A stretch of 64,000 bases of DNA from Allium sativum (lineage: Eukaryota; Streptophyta; Magnoliopsida; Asparagales; Amaryllidaceae): positions 316,608,922 to 316,672,921 of the forward strand of contig CM060926.1 of assembly GCA_030737875.1 (NCBI GenBank), given 5' to 3'. A model generated the notes under the pieces. That model saw nothing but the letters and a program-made list of their open reading frames with translations. It ran no database searches and was not told where the DNA came from. Both the position numbers and the translations under genes were made by a program. The stretch's first letter is position 1. Each line of letters begins with the position of its first letter. Positions 47,596 to 58,692 of the stretch are shown here, piece by piece.

Positions 47596-49962
47596 TGTAA
47601 TGACCCGAACTTTTAGCCAGTTTAAAATATGGATTTAAAAAAGATTCGTAGAATTTTAAAAGTGATTTAAAGGTAAGTATATTAAAATTTGATATTTTAA
47701 TATTATTTTAACAACCCAAAAATAGATATTTAGCAAATGACCTCGGATTTCGACGAAAGCACTATCATTGGATCAGAATAGTAAATTATTGTTAGGTTTA
47801 AAATTTCACGTCAATCAAAATTTGTGTGTAAACATGCATAATATAAACACATGTTGAAAACTTAATCAAAATTCAATAAAAGCTAGAAATAAGAGCATTT
47901 TTCAATGGTCTCCAAATTCGACAAAACCAATTTTATCAGATCTAGAATGTTGAAATATGGTAAGATATCAAATTTCATGATTATTGGAGTTAATGTGTGA
48001 GCGTACGAAAAATAAACGCATATCGAAAATTAAGTTGAAATTAAATAATAGCGTAATAAATAAGACGAGTTGTCAAACGGACTCCAAATTCGATGAGACC
48101 TGTTTCATTAGATCTGTAACTATGAAATATAGAAGGTTCAAAATTTTGTATCAACCAGATTCACTGTTTGATCATACGAGCGATAAACGCATGAAAAGGC
48201 TTAAACAAGCTTCACTTTTAAACAAGTAAAGAAACACAAGTGTTCTTCTTTGAGGTCAAGCTATGGAACACCCAAATTGTGTTTTCTCCCCTCTCACCAT
48301 CCGCCGACACCTCATCGATCGATCACCCTCCCTTACTTGTAAAACCAAGCCATATAAACTAAATGGTTTAAAGCTTATATAGTGTATATACCACGATAAG
48401 TGGATTGGATGTTATATTGGTTGTTGATATGTTGTAGATAGCTAATAAATAGTTTGGAATTATAGTCGATTGTATTTTATTTTAAAACTCGAGTTTTGGT
48501 CAGAATAGAACTAGCCTTGCAGCGGCAGTTCGCGAATTTCGATCATTGACTTCAAACTGACGTACTGAGAGATCAGACCATCGGATCTTTCTAAAACGAA
48601 AAACGTTCGGTTCGAAATGAAAAGAGATTTCAAATGATATGTAGAGATTTAAAATTCAATGGTTAGATTTTGAGATAAGTTCAAATCAAAATTGAATAAA
48701 AACAACGTCGGTGCGAATTAGAACCCAAAATAGGATCTGATTGAAATAACCTATTTTTAAATTATTAAAAAAAGGGATAAATTATGTTTAATCATAATAA
48801 ATGGTACGGTTCGAAATTGATTTGAGTTACAAAAATGATATTTTGGATGATATTAAATCATTTTGACTAAATTAGCCGATATAAGCCTACTTGTAGCGCT
48901 TTTTATGATGTTGTTGATTTGGCAATTGTGTGTTATTTATTTAATTACGAACGTAAATCCAAATGAATGAATTCGAAATATGATTTCATAAACAAATATG
49001 AAATGAAAGTTTGATTTCGAGGAAGTAAGAAATATTTTGAAATAAATGTTTTGAAGTGAAAATATGGACAAATGGGTATGTGGACTCCCCTTCGTGGGGG
49101 ATGTACCGTCTCTACAGCAGAAGAGAAATACTGTGTATGAGGACGCCTCTGCGAGATGGACTTACAAAGAATTATTATCGAGATGGGAAGGATTGTCCCC
49201 GGTTGCCTTGTTATCGGGAGAAACCTCCCGACTTGGTTGCATATGCTTTGATATGCTGTATTATAGATATTTGAGCTTTCTTTTGAAATCTTGAAGTAAA
49301 ATATGATTTGATATGAAAGAAATATCTAGTATTTCAATGATTTGAAATGAAATGCGGTTTTTTAGTCCAAAGAGATTATTTTCAGAAGAATTGTTTTTGA
49401 AAATAAGTTAGATTTGATAAATATAAAAGTGAAAACAAAACTATTTTGGTTTTGAGTTACTATGCACTGGTATTCATATGGGAAAACCCGTTATGTGTTA
49501 TACGACGTGGTCTTATGAATTACCCAAGTTTAAAATCAATTATAACTGACTTGAGTTCTCACTCCAGTCCCATGACTGACTCGTAGTTTGTTTTTTCACT
49601 TGCAAACTCGGGTGCCCTTATTTCCACATGGGAAGCCATGTAGCTTTGGTTGCAGATATTCTATAGAGCATGATTCTTGATTGAAGCTAGAGTTATGTCC
49701 AAAGCATATGATAGTCTTTTGCTGAATGTAAATATGTTTCCGTTGTGTATTGTATTGTATTTTTATTATTTGATATTTGCGATGTACTCTGATATCCTTG
49801 TACTTTGATGTAACATTGTAAAGTTGTTAATGAAAAGTCTTTTGTGTTTTGTTCTGATATGTGGTATGCCCATAGTTAATGTCTTGAGGATTTCTGTCGT
49901 CTTGTACCGAACTTGTGCGGTTTACAGTCGATTCGAAAGGCGGGAATTTTCGGGCCATTACA
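47596..49962 (+). mobile_element. E8 5' LTR with internal deletion
   Basis: It begins TGTAATGACCC and ends GGGCCATTACA. Compared with 50205-53654, the leader and the donor-like site (about 50955-51890 of the 3' copy) are missing at about 48350; the 155-bp insertion at 52950 is also absent. The GATCCGA inverted repeat is partly decayed at 48571-48587. Confidence 0.85.
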
Positions 49963-49964
49963 GT

Positions 49965-49976
49965 TGGTATCAGAGC
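49965..49976 (+). other. E8 primer binding site (tRNA-iMet)
   Basis: An exact TGGTATCAGAGC, 2 bp after the LTR end. Confidence 0.95.
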
Positions 49977-50041
49977 TTTTATTAATTCAAAAGCATTGGG
50001 GTACAACTCGTTAGAACAGAAAGCAAGGACTCATCAGAGGA

Positions 50042-50146
50042 AGGATTAGTAAAATCCTATAAAAGAAAACTCATTAGAGATAGGATCGGTAGTATCCTAG
50101 AATGAGTGACTTATTAGAGACGGGGTTAGTAATGCCTAGAATGAGT
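50042..50146 (+). promoter_or_regulatory. E8 leader hairpins (three)
   Basis: Hairpin 1 (50042-50058): arms AGGAT/ATCCT, loop TAGTAAA. Hairpin 2 (50069-50107): outer arms ACTCATT/AATGAGT, inner arms TAGGAT/ATCCTA, loop CGGTAGT, both stems perfect. Hairpin 3 (50109-50146): outer arms ACTTATT/AATGAGT (one G-U pair), inner stem decayed. They are arranged as a tandem series of about 40-bp units. Confidence 0.6.
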
Positions 50147-50191
50147 TAAGAGTACTATGTCTTTCTTTCTTTTTTAGGACGAAAAGTTTTT

Positions 50192-50202
50192 AAGTGGGGG
50201 AG
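50192..50202 (+). other. E8 polypurine tract
   Basis: AAGTGGGGGAG, 2 bp before the LTR start TGTAACGACCC. Confidence 0.85.
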
Positions 50203-50204
50203 TA

Positions 50205-53200
50205 TGTAACGACCCGAAATTTAGGACAATTTAAAATATGGGTTTAAATAAGATTAATGGACTTTTAAAAGTGATTTAAAGGAATATGTATCAAAATTTG
50301 ACATTTCAATATTATTTTAATAGCCTAAAAATAGATATTTTGCAAACGACCTCAGATTTTGACAAAACCACTTTCATTGGATCTAGAATAGTAAATTATT
50401 ATTAGGTTTAAAATTTCATATCAATTGGAATTAGTGTGTAAGCATACTAATATAAACGCGTGCTGAAAAATCAGTCAGAATTCAATAAAAGCTACAAATT
50501 TGGCCATTTTTCAAACTATTTCCGAATTCGACTAAACCAGTTTTATCGGATCCGGAACGTTGAAATATGGTAAGATTTCAAATTTCATAATTTTCGGAGT
50601 TAATATGTGAGCGTACGAAAAATAAACACATATCGGAAATTCAGCTGAAATTAAATAATAACGTAATAAAATAACAAGACAAGTGGTCAAACGGACTCTA
50701 AATTTGACGAGAACTGTTTCAATGGATCTGTACCTATGAATTATAATTGGTTTCAAAATTTCATATCAATCGGATTCACCGTTTGATCATACGAGCGATA
50801 AACAAATGAAAAGACTTAAACGACTTTCCAAGTAAAGAAACACAAGTGTTCTTCTTTGAGGTGTCAAGTTATGGAACATATTAATTGTGTTTTCTCTTCT
50901 CTCACCACCCATCAACACCTCATCGATCCATCACCCTCCCTTCTTTACAAAACCAATCCCTTTTTCCTATTTTCCACTTCATTTTCCACTTTTCACTTCT
51001 ACTTCTTCTACTCCTCCTTGCCCTAAGATACGACCACCCCCCCTAAACCACTCAGGCCCACTTCTGCACCTCCTTCCCCCCCCCCCCCCCCCCCCACTGT
51101 TGCGCCAGCCAATCCGACCCCCACTCCCAAGCTATGGCTCACCCTCTTCCAAAACACGCAAAAATCTTCTTAAAACCCTAATTTCCACTACCCTAAGCCA
51201 ATTGCACACAAATTCACACTCCTTGGCCATACAACAGCCCATACCTAACCTATACAACCCTACCTCCGACCCCACCAGCCCAAAATGTGGACCCCACCTC
51301 AAGGTCGAACCCCACAGTCTCGAGACCATGCCATGTTTGCTCCAAAAACCCAATTTAGCTCCATTTGTTTGTCTGTTGATTTAGAAATCCCACAGCATCA
51401 AAACTCTGCCAAATTCATTTTTAGAATTCTTTAGTGATGCCAAGAGGCTGCCAAAGTCATCCGGAAACGTTCAAATATTCTTTGATTAAAGATTGGCGGA
51501 GTGGAGTACTAGGTGGGAACTTTTGCACCGATTAAGTGCTTATTTAATTTTAATTGCTATTGTGAATTCTTTGAATTATATATTGATGTGTGATGGATAA
51601 TTTGAGATCATTATAGTGTTTAATGATGTGTAACATGATAAAAATATGATTTTTAAGTGATATACTCGTAGTTGTTTGGGTTTATGACACTTAGAATCAA
51701 TGATATGGACATTGGGAATTGATTGAACCTTAAATGGTCATTAGAAGGTAATTAACTAATTGCTGGTTAATGTAAATTGATGTGAACCCTACTTGGGTAA
51801 CTGAATGATGATTGGTTAGACATTGATGGTTGACATTGATTGATATTGCGATTAATCTATTGATTGACAAACCTATAAGCGTTAATGGTTTAAGACTTAT
51901 ATGGTGTATATACCACGATATGTGGATTGGATGTTATATTGGTTGTTGATATGTGGTAGGTAGTTAATTAATAGTTTGGAATTATAGTTGATTCGATTTT
52001 AAAAATCGAGTTTTAGTTAGAATAGAACTAGTCGCGCATCGGTAGTTCGTGAATTTTGACCATTGACTTAAAACTGACGTGTCGGGAGATCCGACCATCG
52101 GATTTTCCTAAAACGAAAAAAGTTCAGTGTGAAATGGAAAGAGCAATCAAATGACCTGTAGAGATTTAAAATTCAACGTTTAGATTTTGAGATAAGTTCA
52201 AATCAAAATTGAATAAAAACAGAGCTAGTGCAATTTAGAAACTGAAATGAGATCTGATTGAAATGGCCTATTTTTAAATTATTAAAAATAAGGATAAATT
52301 ATGATAAATCATAATAAATGGTTTGAAAGTGACTTGAATTGTCAACATAAATTTTGGAATGATATTGAGTCATTTTGACTAAATTAGTCGCCTATTCGTA
52401 GCGCGTTCTGTGACATTGTTGATTTCGCAATTGTGTGTGATTTATTTATTATGAATGTAAATCCCAATGAATGAATTTGAAAGATGATTTCATGAACAAA
52501 TATGAAATGAAAGTTTGATTTCGAGTAGAAAATACTTTGAAATAAATATTTTAAAGTGATAAATGGTTTATAGAAGATGTTTTGGAAATGAAGAGGATTT
52601 CGAGGGCTTAAAACCATTGTTTAAATGATTTTGACAGCAAAAGTACTATGATTTGAAAGTATTTATGATTATTATTGTGAAACAATTTATCACTTCGGGA
52701 TAGAAATGATTTGATATGTTACCTATGATTCGGGTAACCTGTGACTAAAAATCTAGCAAAACGGGTATGCAGACTCCCCTTCGTAGAGGACATAATGTCT
52801 CTACTGCGGGAGAGAAATCCCGAAGTGAAGTTTGGTTTGATATGATAGAATTGTCTAGTATTTCAATGATTTGAAATGAAATGGGGTTTTTAAGTCCAAA
52901 GAGATTATTTTCAAAAGAATTGTTTTTGAAAAAAGTTAGTTTGATAAATTTATGCAAGGCCTACCAGTTTTTAAGGTGACCGCAAACACCTTTTATTATA
53001 TAAAAAATTAGTATAGCATAGGTGATTGTTAGTAGAAAATCTGCTATCGGTTTTTAAGGTGGACTGTCCACCACATACGGAATTTAACTTGTTCCGCATA
53101 CGGATTGATAAATCTAAAAGTGAAGACAAAATTGTTTTGATTTTGAGTTATTATGCACTAGTATTCATATGGGGAAAACCCGTTCTGTGTTATACGACGT

Positions 53201-53654
53201 AGTCCTATGAATTACCCAAGTTTAAAATGAATTACAACTGACTTGAGTTCTCACACCAGTCTCATGGCTGACTCGTAGTTTGTTTTTCCCTTGCAAACTC
53301 GGGTGCCCTTATTTCCACATGGGCAGCCGGGTAGCTTTGTTTGTAGATATTCAATATAGCAGGATTTTGGATTAAAGCTAAAGCTGTGTCCAGAGCATTT
53401 GATAGTCTTCCGCTGAATGTAACTAGGTTTCCCCTGTGTATTGTATTGTATTTGTTATTATCTAATATTTGCATTGTACAATGTTATTCTTGTACTCTAA
53501 TGTAACATTGTAAAGATGTTAACGAAAAGTCTTTTCTGTTTGGTTCTGATGTGTTGCATGCCTAAAGTTAATGTCTCGGAGGTTTCTGCCATTTTGAATT
53601 GAACTTTTACGGTTTGCAATCGATTTGAAAGACGGGAATTTTTGAGCCATTACA
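50205..53654 (+). mobile_element. E8 3' LTR, 3.45 kb
   Basis: It begins TGTAACGACCC and ends GAGCCATTACA. It contains a pyrimidine-rich leader (50885-51370) with a 20-bp poly-C run at 51076-51095, a donor-like AG|GTGGGA (51513), an acceptor-like TTTGTAG (53346) and the GATCCGA inverted repeat (52088-52104). The proline/serine-rich open frame at 50887-51384 is a by-product of the pyrimidine tract. No genes. Confidence 0.85.
52950..53104. mobile_element. 155-bp insertion with 9-bp duplication in E8 3' LTR
   Basis: Absent from the E8 5' LTR and from E7. It is flanked by TTGATAAAT (52941-52949 and 53105-53113). A 9-bp duplication suggests a Mutator-type miniature element, but I see no clear terminal inverted repeats. 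It holds a direct repeat, 'gtttttaaggtg', twice. Confidence 0.5.
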
Positions 53655-53659
53655 CCATT

Positions 53660-56214
53660 AATGGCTTCTCTCCCAACAACTCATTTCCCAAACTCCATCC
53701 CCCCTCCTCCACTCAAACCACCCCAAATCCACTTATAATCTTCCTCTTTACCTCCGTAGACCACATACATACCTCCTCCTCCCCTTTAACCTCTAACCCG
53801 TGGCTAAAACCCCCATGATTGAGCCATACACTACCCCCAAAACCCCAAATTTCCACCTCTAAACCACTCTTCCACCTCTCCACTTCAATGATCCAAGCTT
53901 TAATCCTCTAAAAATCCAACCTTTGGCATGTTAAACCCATAAAACCTCACATTTATGCTAAATATTCCACCTTAATCCATAAAAAGAAAGTATAGGTACA
54001 TGTGTTAGTGCATCTTGAGTTTGTGGCGATGTTGAAGTTCTAAAGTTGCTATCTTGGTTGTATAAGAAAAGTTAGAGTCATAAGAAGTCCTATGTTAAAG
54101 AACGCTGGCGTGGATCTCTCGATGAGAACTTTTAAATGATAATAAGGGATAGTTGAATTTCAGTTGCTATTGTGATCTTGCTTGAGTTATATATTGATTT
54201 GTGATTAATGATATGAGTTGATAATATGATTTAATGATGTTTAACATGGAAAGGATTCATATTTTAAGCGAATTAGATGTAGTTACTTGGGTATAGAACA
54301 CTCAGAACTGATAATGGTGACATTAGAATTGAATTGAACCTTAAGTGATCATTTAATGGTAATTAACTAAGTGATTAGTTATTGGATATCGATACAAACT
54401 CTATTTAATGATAATGATATGATTGTGATGAATATTTATGTGGATTAATGACTGTATATTGCGGTTAATTTGTTGATTGACAAAACCACATAAGCATTAA
54501 TGGTTTAAGGTTTATATGTTATATACCACGATATGTGGATTAGATGTTATAATGTTTGTTGATATGTGGTATATAGTAAATAAACTATTTTAAATTATAG
54601 TCGATTCGATTTTATTTAAAAATCGAAGTTTGGTCAGGATAGAACTAGTCGTGCTGTTGTAATTCATGAATTTTGTTCATTGACTTCAAATTGACGTATC
54701 GGGAGATCCGACCATCGGATCTTCCTAAAACGGATAATGTTGGGTCCAAAATGAAAAGAATTTCAAATGATATATAGAGTTTTTAAATCCAACGGTTAGA
54801 TTTTGAGATAAGTCAAAATCAATTTTCTAGAAAATACGGATTTTGCAGTTTAAGACGCGAAAATGGATTTTTCAGGAACGAGCTATTTTTAAATTATTAA
54901 AAAAAAAGATAAATTATGATAAATCATAATAAATGGTTTGAAAGTGATTTGAATTGGTAAAATAAAGTTTGGGCTGATATTAATTCATTTTGACTAAATT
55001 AGCCGATATAAGCCTATTCGTAGCGCTTTTAATGACGTTATTGATTTAGTGATAGAGTTCGATTCATTTAATTATGAACGAGAATCTAAATGAATGATTT
55101 TGACAGATGATTTCTTAAAAGAATATGAAATGAAAGTACGATTTTGAGGAACTAGAAAATATTTTAATGATAAATGGTTTATAAAATATGTTATATAAAC
55201 AAAGACAAATTTGACTACTTAAACCCCAATGTTTAAATTATTTGGAAAGAAAAAGTACTTGTGATTGTTATTGCGAAACGATTTATCACTTCGGAATAGA
55301 AATGATTTGATATGTTACCTACGACTCGGGCAACCCATTACTAAAATATGGGCAAACGGGTATGTGTATCTCTTCTGCGAGAGGAACATACCGTATGGGA
55401 CTCCTCTTGCGAGAGGGACATACATTAGAATGATTATGGAAATGAGAAGGATAAGACCTCGGGAGAAACCTCCCGATCTGGTTGTATATGTTTTAATATT
55501 CTTTTATTGTAGATATTTGAGATTTTCAAAAGTGATTTGTTTTTGAAATCCCGAAGTAAGTATGATTTGATATAAAAGAAATATCTAGTATTTCAATGAT
55601 TTGAAATGAAATAGGGATTTTTAGTCCGAAGAGATTATTTTCAAAAGAATGATTTTGAAAATAAATTAGATTTGATAAATCTAAAAGTGAAGATAAAACT
55701 ATTTGGTTTTGAGCTATTATTAACCGGTATTCATGTGGAGAAAACTCATTCCGTGTTATATAGCTTGATCCTGTGATTTACAAACTTTAAAATGAAGTAT
55801 TAAAACTGATTTGAGTTCTCATACCAGTCTTATTACTGATTTGTAGTTATTTTTTCCCTTGCAAACTCGGGTGCTCATATTTCAACACGAACAACTGGGT
55901 AGTTTTGTTTGCAGATGCTTAGAGCAAGATTCTTGATTGAAGATAAAGTTGTGTCTAGAGCATTTGATAGTCTTCCGCTGAATGTAATTATGTTTTCCAT
56001 CGTGTATTGTAATATATTTTTCTCTGATATTTGCGATGTACTCTAATATTCTCGTACTATGATGTAACACTGAAATGATGTTTATGAAAATTCATTTGTT
56101 TCTGTCTGTTGTGTTGTATGCCCAAAGTTAATGTTCTGAGGGTTTCTGCCATTTTGGGTCGGATTTGTGTGGTTTATAGTTGATTCGAAAGGATGGAATT
56201 TTCAAGTCATTAAA
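53660..56214 (+). mobile_element. E7 3' LTR, second part
   Basis: It resumes at 'aatggcttctctccc' and aligns with about 43865-46452. It holds the GATCCGA inverted repeat (54705-54721) and a TTTGCAG acceptor-like site near 55913. The donor-like site reads CGATGAGA here, so it is mutated. It ends AAGTCATTAAA. Confidence 0.85.
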
Positions 56215-56232
56215 ATAGATGTTAAGGCCTAA

Positions 56233-56403
56233 ATTAAATATTTTCGTGAGAAAGAAGATAATAGTAAAATATTATTAGAAGATCCTAGAGAAGGAGGATC
56301 AGGGATGACTAAAGGACTACGGCTTATGACCTCATGCGAGTGGATAGAACTACAAAATTTAGAATTAGAAAGATTAATCATTTGGGCTAAAAAGCATCTC
56401 TAA
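56233..56403 (+). other. Unassigned 56-codon open stretch
   Basis: Begins after a TAA and ends at TAA 56401-56403. It is charged and leucine-rich, with 'GGSGMTKGLRLMTSCEWIEL' and the ending 'RLIIWAKKHL'. It looks more protein-like than its surroundings, but I recognise no family. It could be the last exon or tail of a decayed gene. Confidence 0.25.
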
Positions 56404-56404
56404 T

Positions 56405-57150
56405 TTACAGTTTAATCGACTTATTTTTCCAGTTTAGTACAGTTTATTTTTGTAGTTTAGTGCAGTTTATTTTTGCAATCTAATATAGTTTATATTTATC
56501 CAATTTCACAGTTAAGTAAAGTATATTTTTAGTTTACAATTAAGCATAAAAAAATTACAGTTTAATAGTTAGGTATAAAAAAGTTTACAGTTTTACAATT
56601 TAGTATAATAAATTTATAGTTTTGAGTAAAGTATAGTAAATTTGCAGTTTTACAATTAAGTACAGATAAATTTACATTTTTACAGTTAAGTATAGTAAAT
56701 TTTAAATTTTACAATTAAGTACAGAAATTTACAATTTTATAGTTAAGTACAGGTAAATTTATTGTTTTCCGTTAAATACAAAAATTTAGTTTTATAGTTA
56801 AGTGCAAGTAAATTTATAGTTTTACAGTTAGGTACAGTAAACTTATAGTTTTACGATCAAGTACAGTAAATTTATAGTTGTACGATAAAGTATAGAAATT
56901 TACAGTTTTACAGTTAAGTGCGGTGAAATTTCTATGTTCTAGTTATGTATAAAAATATACAGTTTTATTGTTTAGTACAAATAAATCTAAATCAAGCGAA
57001 ATAACTTTTTAGTTTTACAATCAAGTACAACAATTTACAGTTTTACAACTTAGTATAGACAAATCTACAATTTTACAGTTAAGTATAGTAAACTTATAGT
57101 TTTGCAATTAAGCACAAACATATTTAAATTTCCATTTTTACAATTAGGTA
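56405..57150. repeat. 29-bp tandem array (minisatellite-like)
   Basis: A degenerate unit, 'gtaaatttatagttttacag' plus 'ttaggtaca', is repeated about 25 times with small insertions and deletions. Copies at about 56810-56895 show the 29-bp spacing most clearly. Confidence 0.8.
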
Positions 57151-57774
57151 AAACTGATTTACGGTTTCTAAAACTTGTAGCTAAATATAATATCTGTTAT
57201 AATAGAAGAAAACGAATTGAATTATTATGATATTAACCCACGACAGATAGATACAGGTTTTCATATAGTGATTATCATGAAATATTAAAGATTCTTATAG
57301 GATTACAATATCGTAATAATAAAATAAAACATAGTTGGGGACTTTCTCGACGATGAACTAGATATTCGTTGGCTCAGGAAATAAGCAACCTTTGTTTTTT
57401 ACTAACAATGTTTAGGGACCTGTCCTCACAAGGAACAAGATATTTATTGAAGCAGGATATAAGTGGTTAATAGTTTAAAATTTAGTAAAGACCTATCTAT
57501 ACGAGTTTGCGAATAAGTTCGGTGCTGGAAATATATGTCGACAGCAGGGGTGGCCAATCCTAACAATGGTTATCCGAGCGAGTTCCATTTATTGTATGAG
57601 TTAAAAAATTTAATACCCGGTCATTAAGGCTAAGGTGGGAGAGCTACTAGATTATTATTGAGGGATTGTGCTAATGACGAAAAAAATGAACTTGGGAGCA
57701 GGAAATAAGTGACCCAATAGAGATGGGAACAAAAGGAAGTGCATCCTAACAATCTCCAATCATGTAGGCATCAA

Positions 57775-58655
57775 TGCTGGAAAAAATTGGCTTTTATTTC
57801 TTTAGTCTTGATAGATATATGTCTGTTAACCCTCTTTTTGGTAAAAGACGCAGCGGGCCAAATCGAAGCCCAAACGCGCAACCAATCGAGTTAGACAGAT
57901 CGCATTCCATGAAGCCCCGCAGAAGCTCGGCCCGAAGTAGCCGCATATCGGGCAAATTAAGTCGATATCTCAACCCGGAAGACTCGCTCTCCCAGTCAAA
58001 TGATAGAACGGCTCTCGCACAAGGCGTATCGACCAAGTACTTCAGATCTACATGAAATATCCAACTGAGTTGTTCAGAAACTTGGCCCGACTCTCAAGGA
58101 AGAAAAATCGGTCAACCATATCCGGACAAAGCTCTACTTTTGATATACCTCACCGTGGATGCCACGTCGGCCACAACTTCGGAGGATACTATTTATCAAT
58201 AGTGGAATCAGTCTTCAGCCGCTATTCTAACCAAGTGATGGACTCCACGTGTCCGAGCTTGCCCGGAAAGGCCGGGCCATGTCACAACAGCCCAAGCTGT
58301 TACGCCCGCCTATAAATACCTCAAAGCTTAAAGAGAAAAAGAGAACGAGGAGAGACTTCTCTGACATTTCTTTTTTCGGCTCATACTTCTTCTTCTTCCC
58401 AGAAAAACATTATCTGGAAGAGAAAATAGCCGCCTTCTCTCTTCTCTCCAAATAGAAAATGCATTGTACTTGTAATCAAAAGCAAAAGTAATATATATAA
58501 AGTGGACGTAGGCACCGTCATTGCCGTACCACTATAAAAATTCTATGTGTTTTCCCCGTTTCCTCTACTTTTTCTACATTTTATAATCAATATTCGTGTG
58601 TTCTACACATGATTGGGGGTTGAACGTCACTAGTGACCAAATTTTGACGTCAACA
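57775..58655 (+). mobile_element. E9 5' LTR (start uncertain)
   Basis: The end is clear: GACGTCAACA at 58655, followed by a primer-site candidate. The start is set at TGCTGGAAAAAATTGGC by inference only. It contains a TATA box (58311-58318) and the R-U5 signature 'gtggacgtaggcacc' (58502 onward). Confidence 0.55.
58311..58318 (+). promoter_or_regulatory. TATA box in E9 LTR
   Basis: TATAAATA preceded by CCCGCC, about 190 bp upstream of the 'gtggacgtagg' motif. Confidence 0.6.
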
Positions 58656-58658
58656 CTT

Positions 58659-58672
58659 TGGCATGCTAGGTA
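58659..58672 (+). other. E9 primer binding site candidate
   Basis: TGGCATGCTAGGTA, 3 bp after the LTR end; near-identical to the E2 site (TGGCATGCCAGGTA). The tRNA is not identified. Confidence 0.6.
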
Positions 58673-58692
58673 GGGGGGATTTGCCATAATCC

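Larger units (their letters stand above)
47596..53654 (+). mobile_element. E8: minimal Tekay-like element
   Basis: The order is LTR (47596-49962), 242-bp interior, LTR (50205-53654), with exact CCATT duplications (47591-47595; 53655-53659). It is related to E7 and sits in E7's 3' LTR, so it is younger. The 5' LTR is about 1.1 kb shorter than the 3' LTR because of a deletion near 48350. Confidence 0.9.
42985..56214 (+). mobile_element. E7: minimal Tekay-like element (interrupted by E8)
   Basis: The order is LTR (42985-46452), 306-bp interior, LTR (46759-56214 minus E8). Flanks are ACAGA (42980-42984) and ATAGA (56215-56219), a 5-bp duplication with one mismatch. Without E8 it is about 7.2 kb, of which more than 95% is LTR. 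No coding was found. It inserted at the very end of the E3 LTR. Confidence 0.8.
56220..57774. other. Spacer between E7 and E9
   Basis: It holds a short open stretch (56233-56403), a 29-bp tandem array (56405-57150) and about 600 bp with no recognisable feature (57160-57774). Confidence 0.5.

Noticed and set aside
50887..51384. 165-codon proline/serine-rich frame
   Set aside because: Low-complexity pyrimidine leader of the E8 LTR, including a 20-bp poly-C run; no homologous frame is kept in E7.
57774..58455. Several overlapping frames of 68-93 codons
   Set aside because: They lie in the E9 LTR around its TATA box and leader; no conserved motif.
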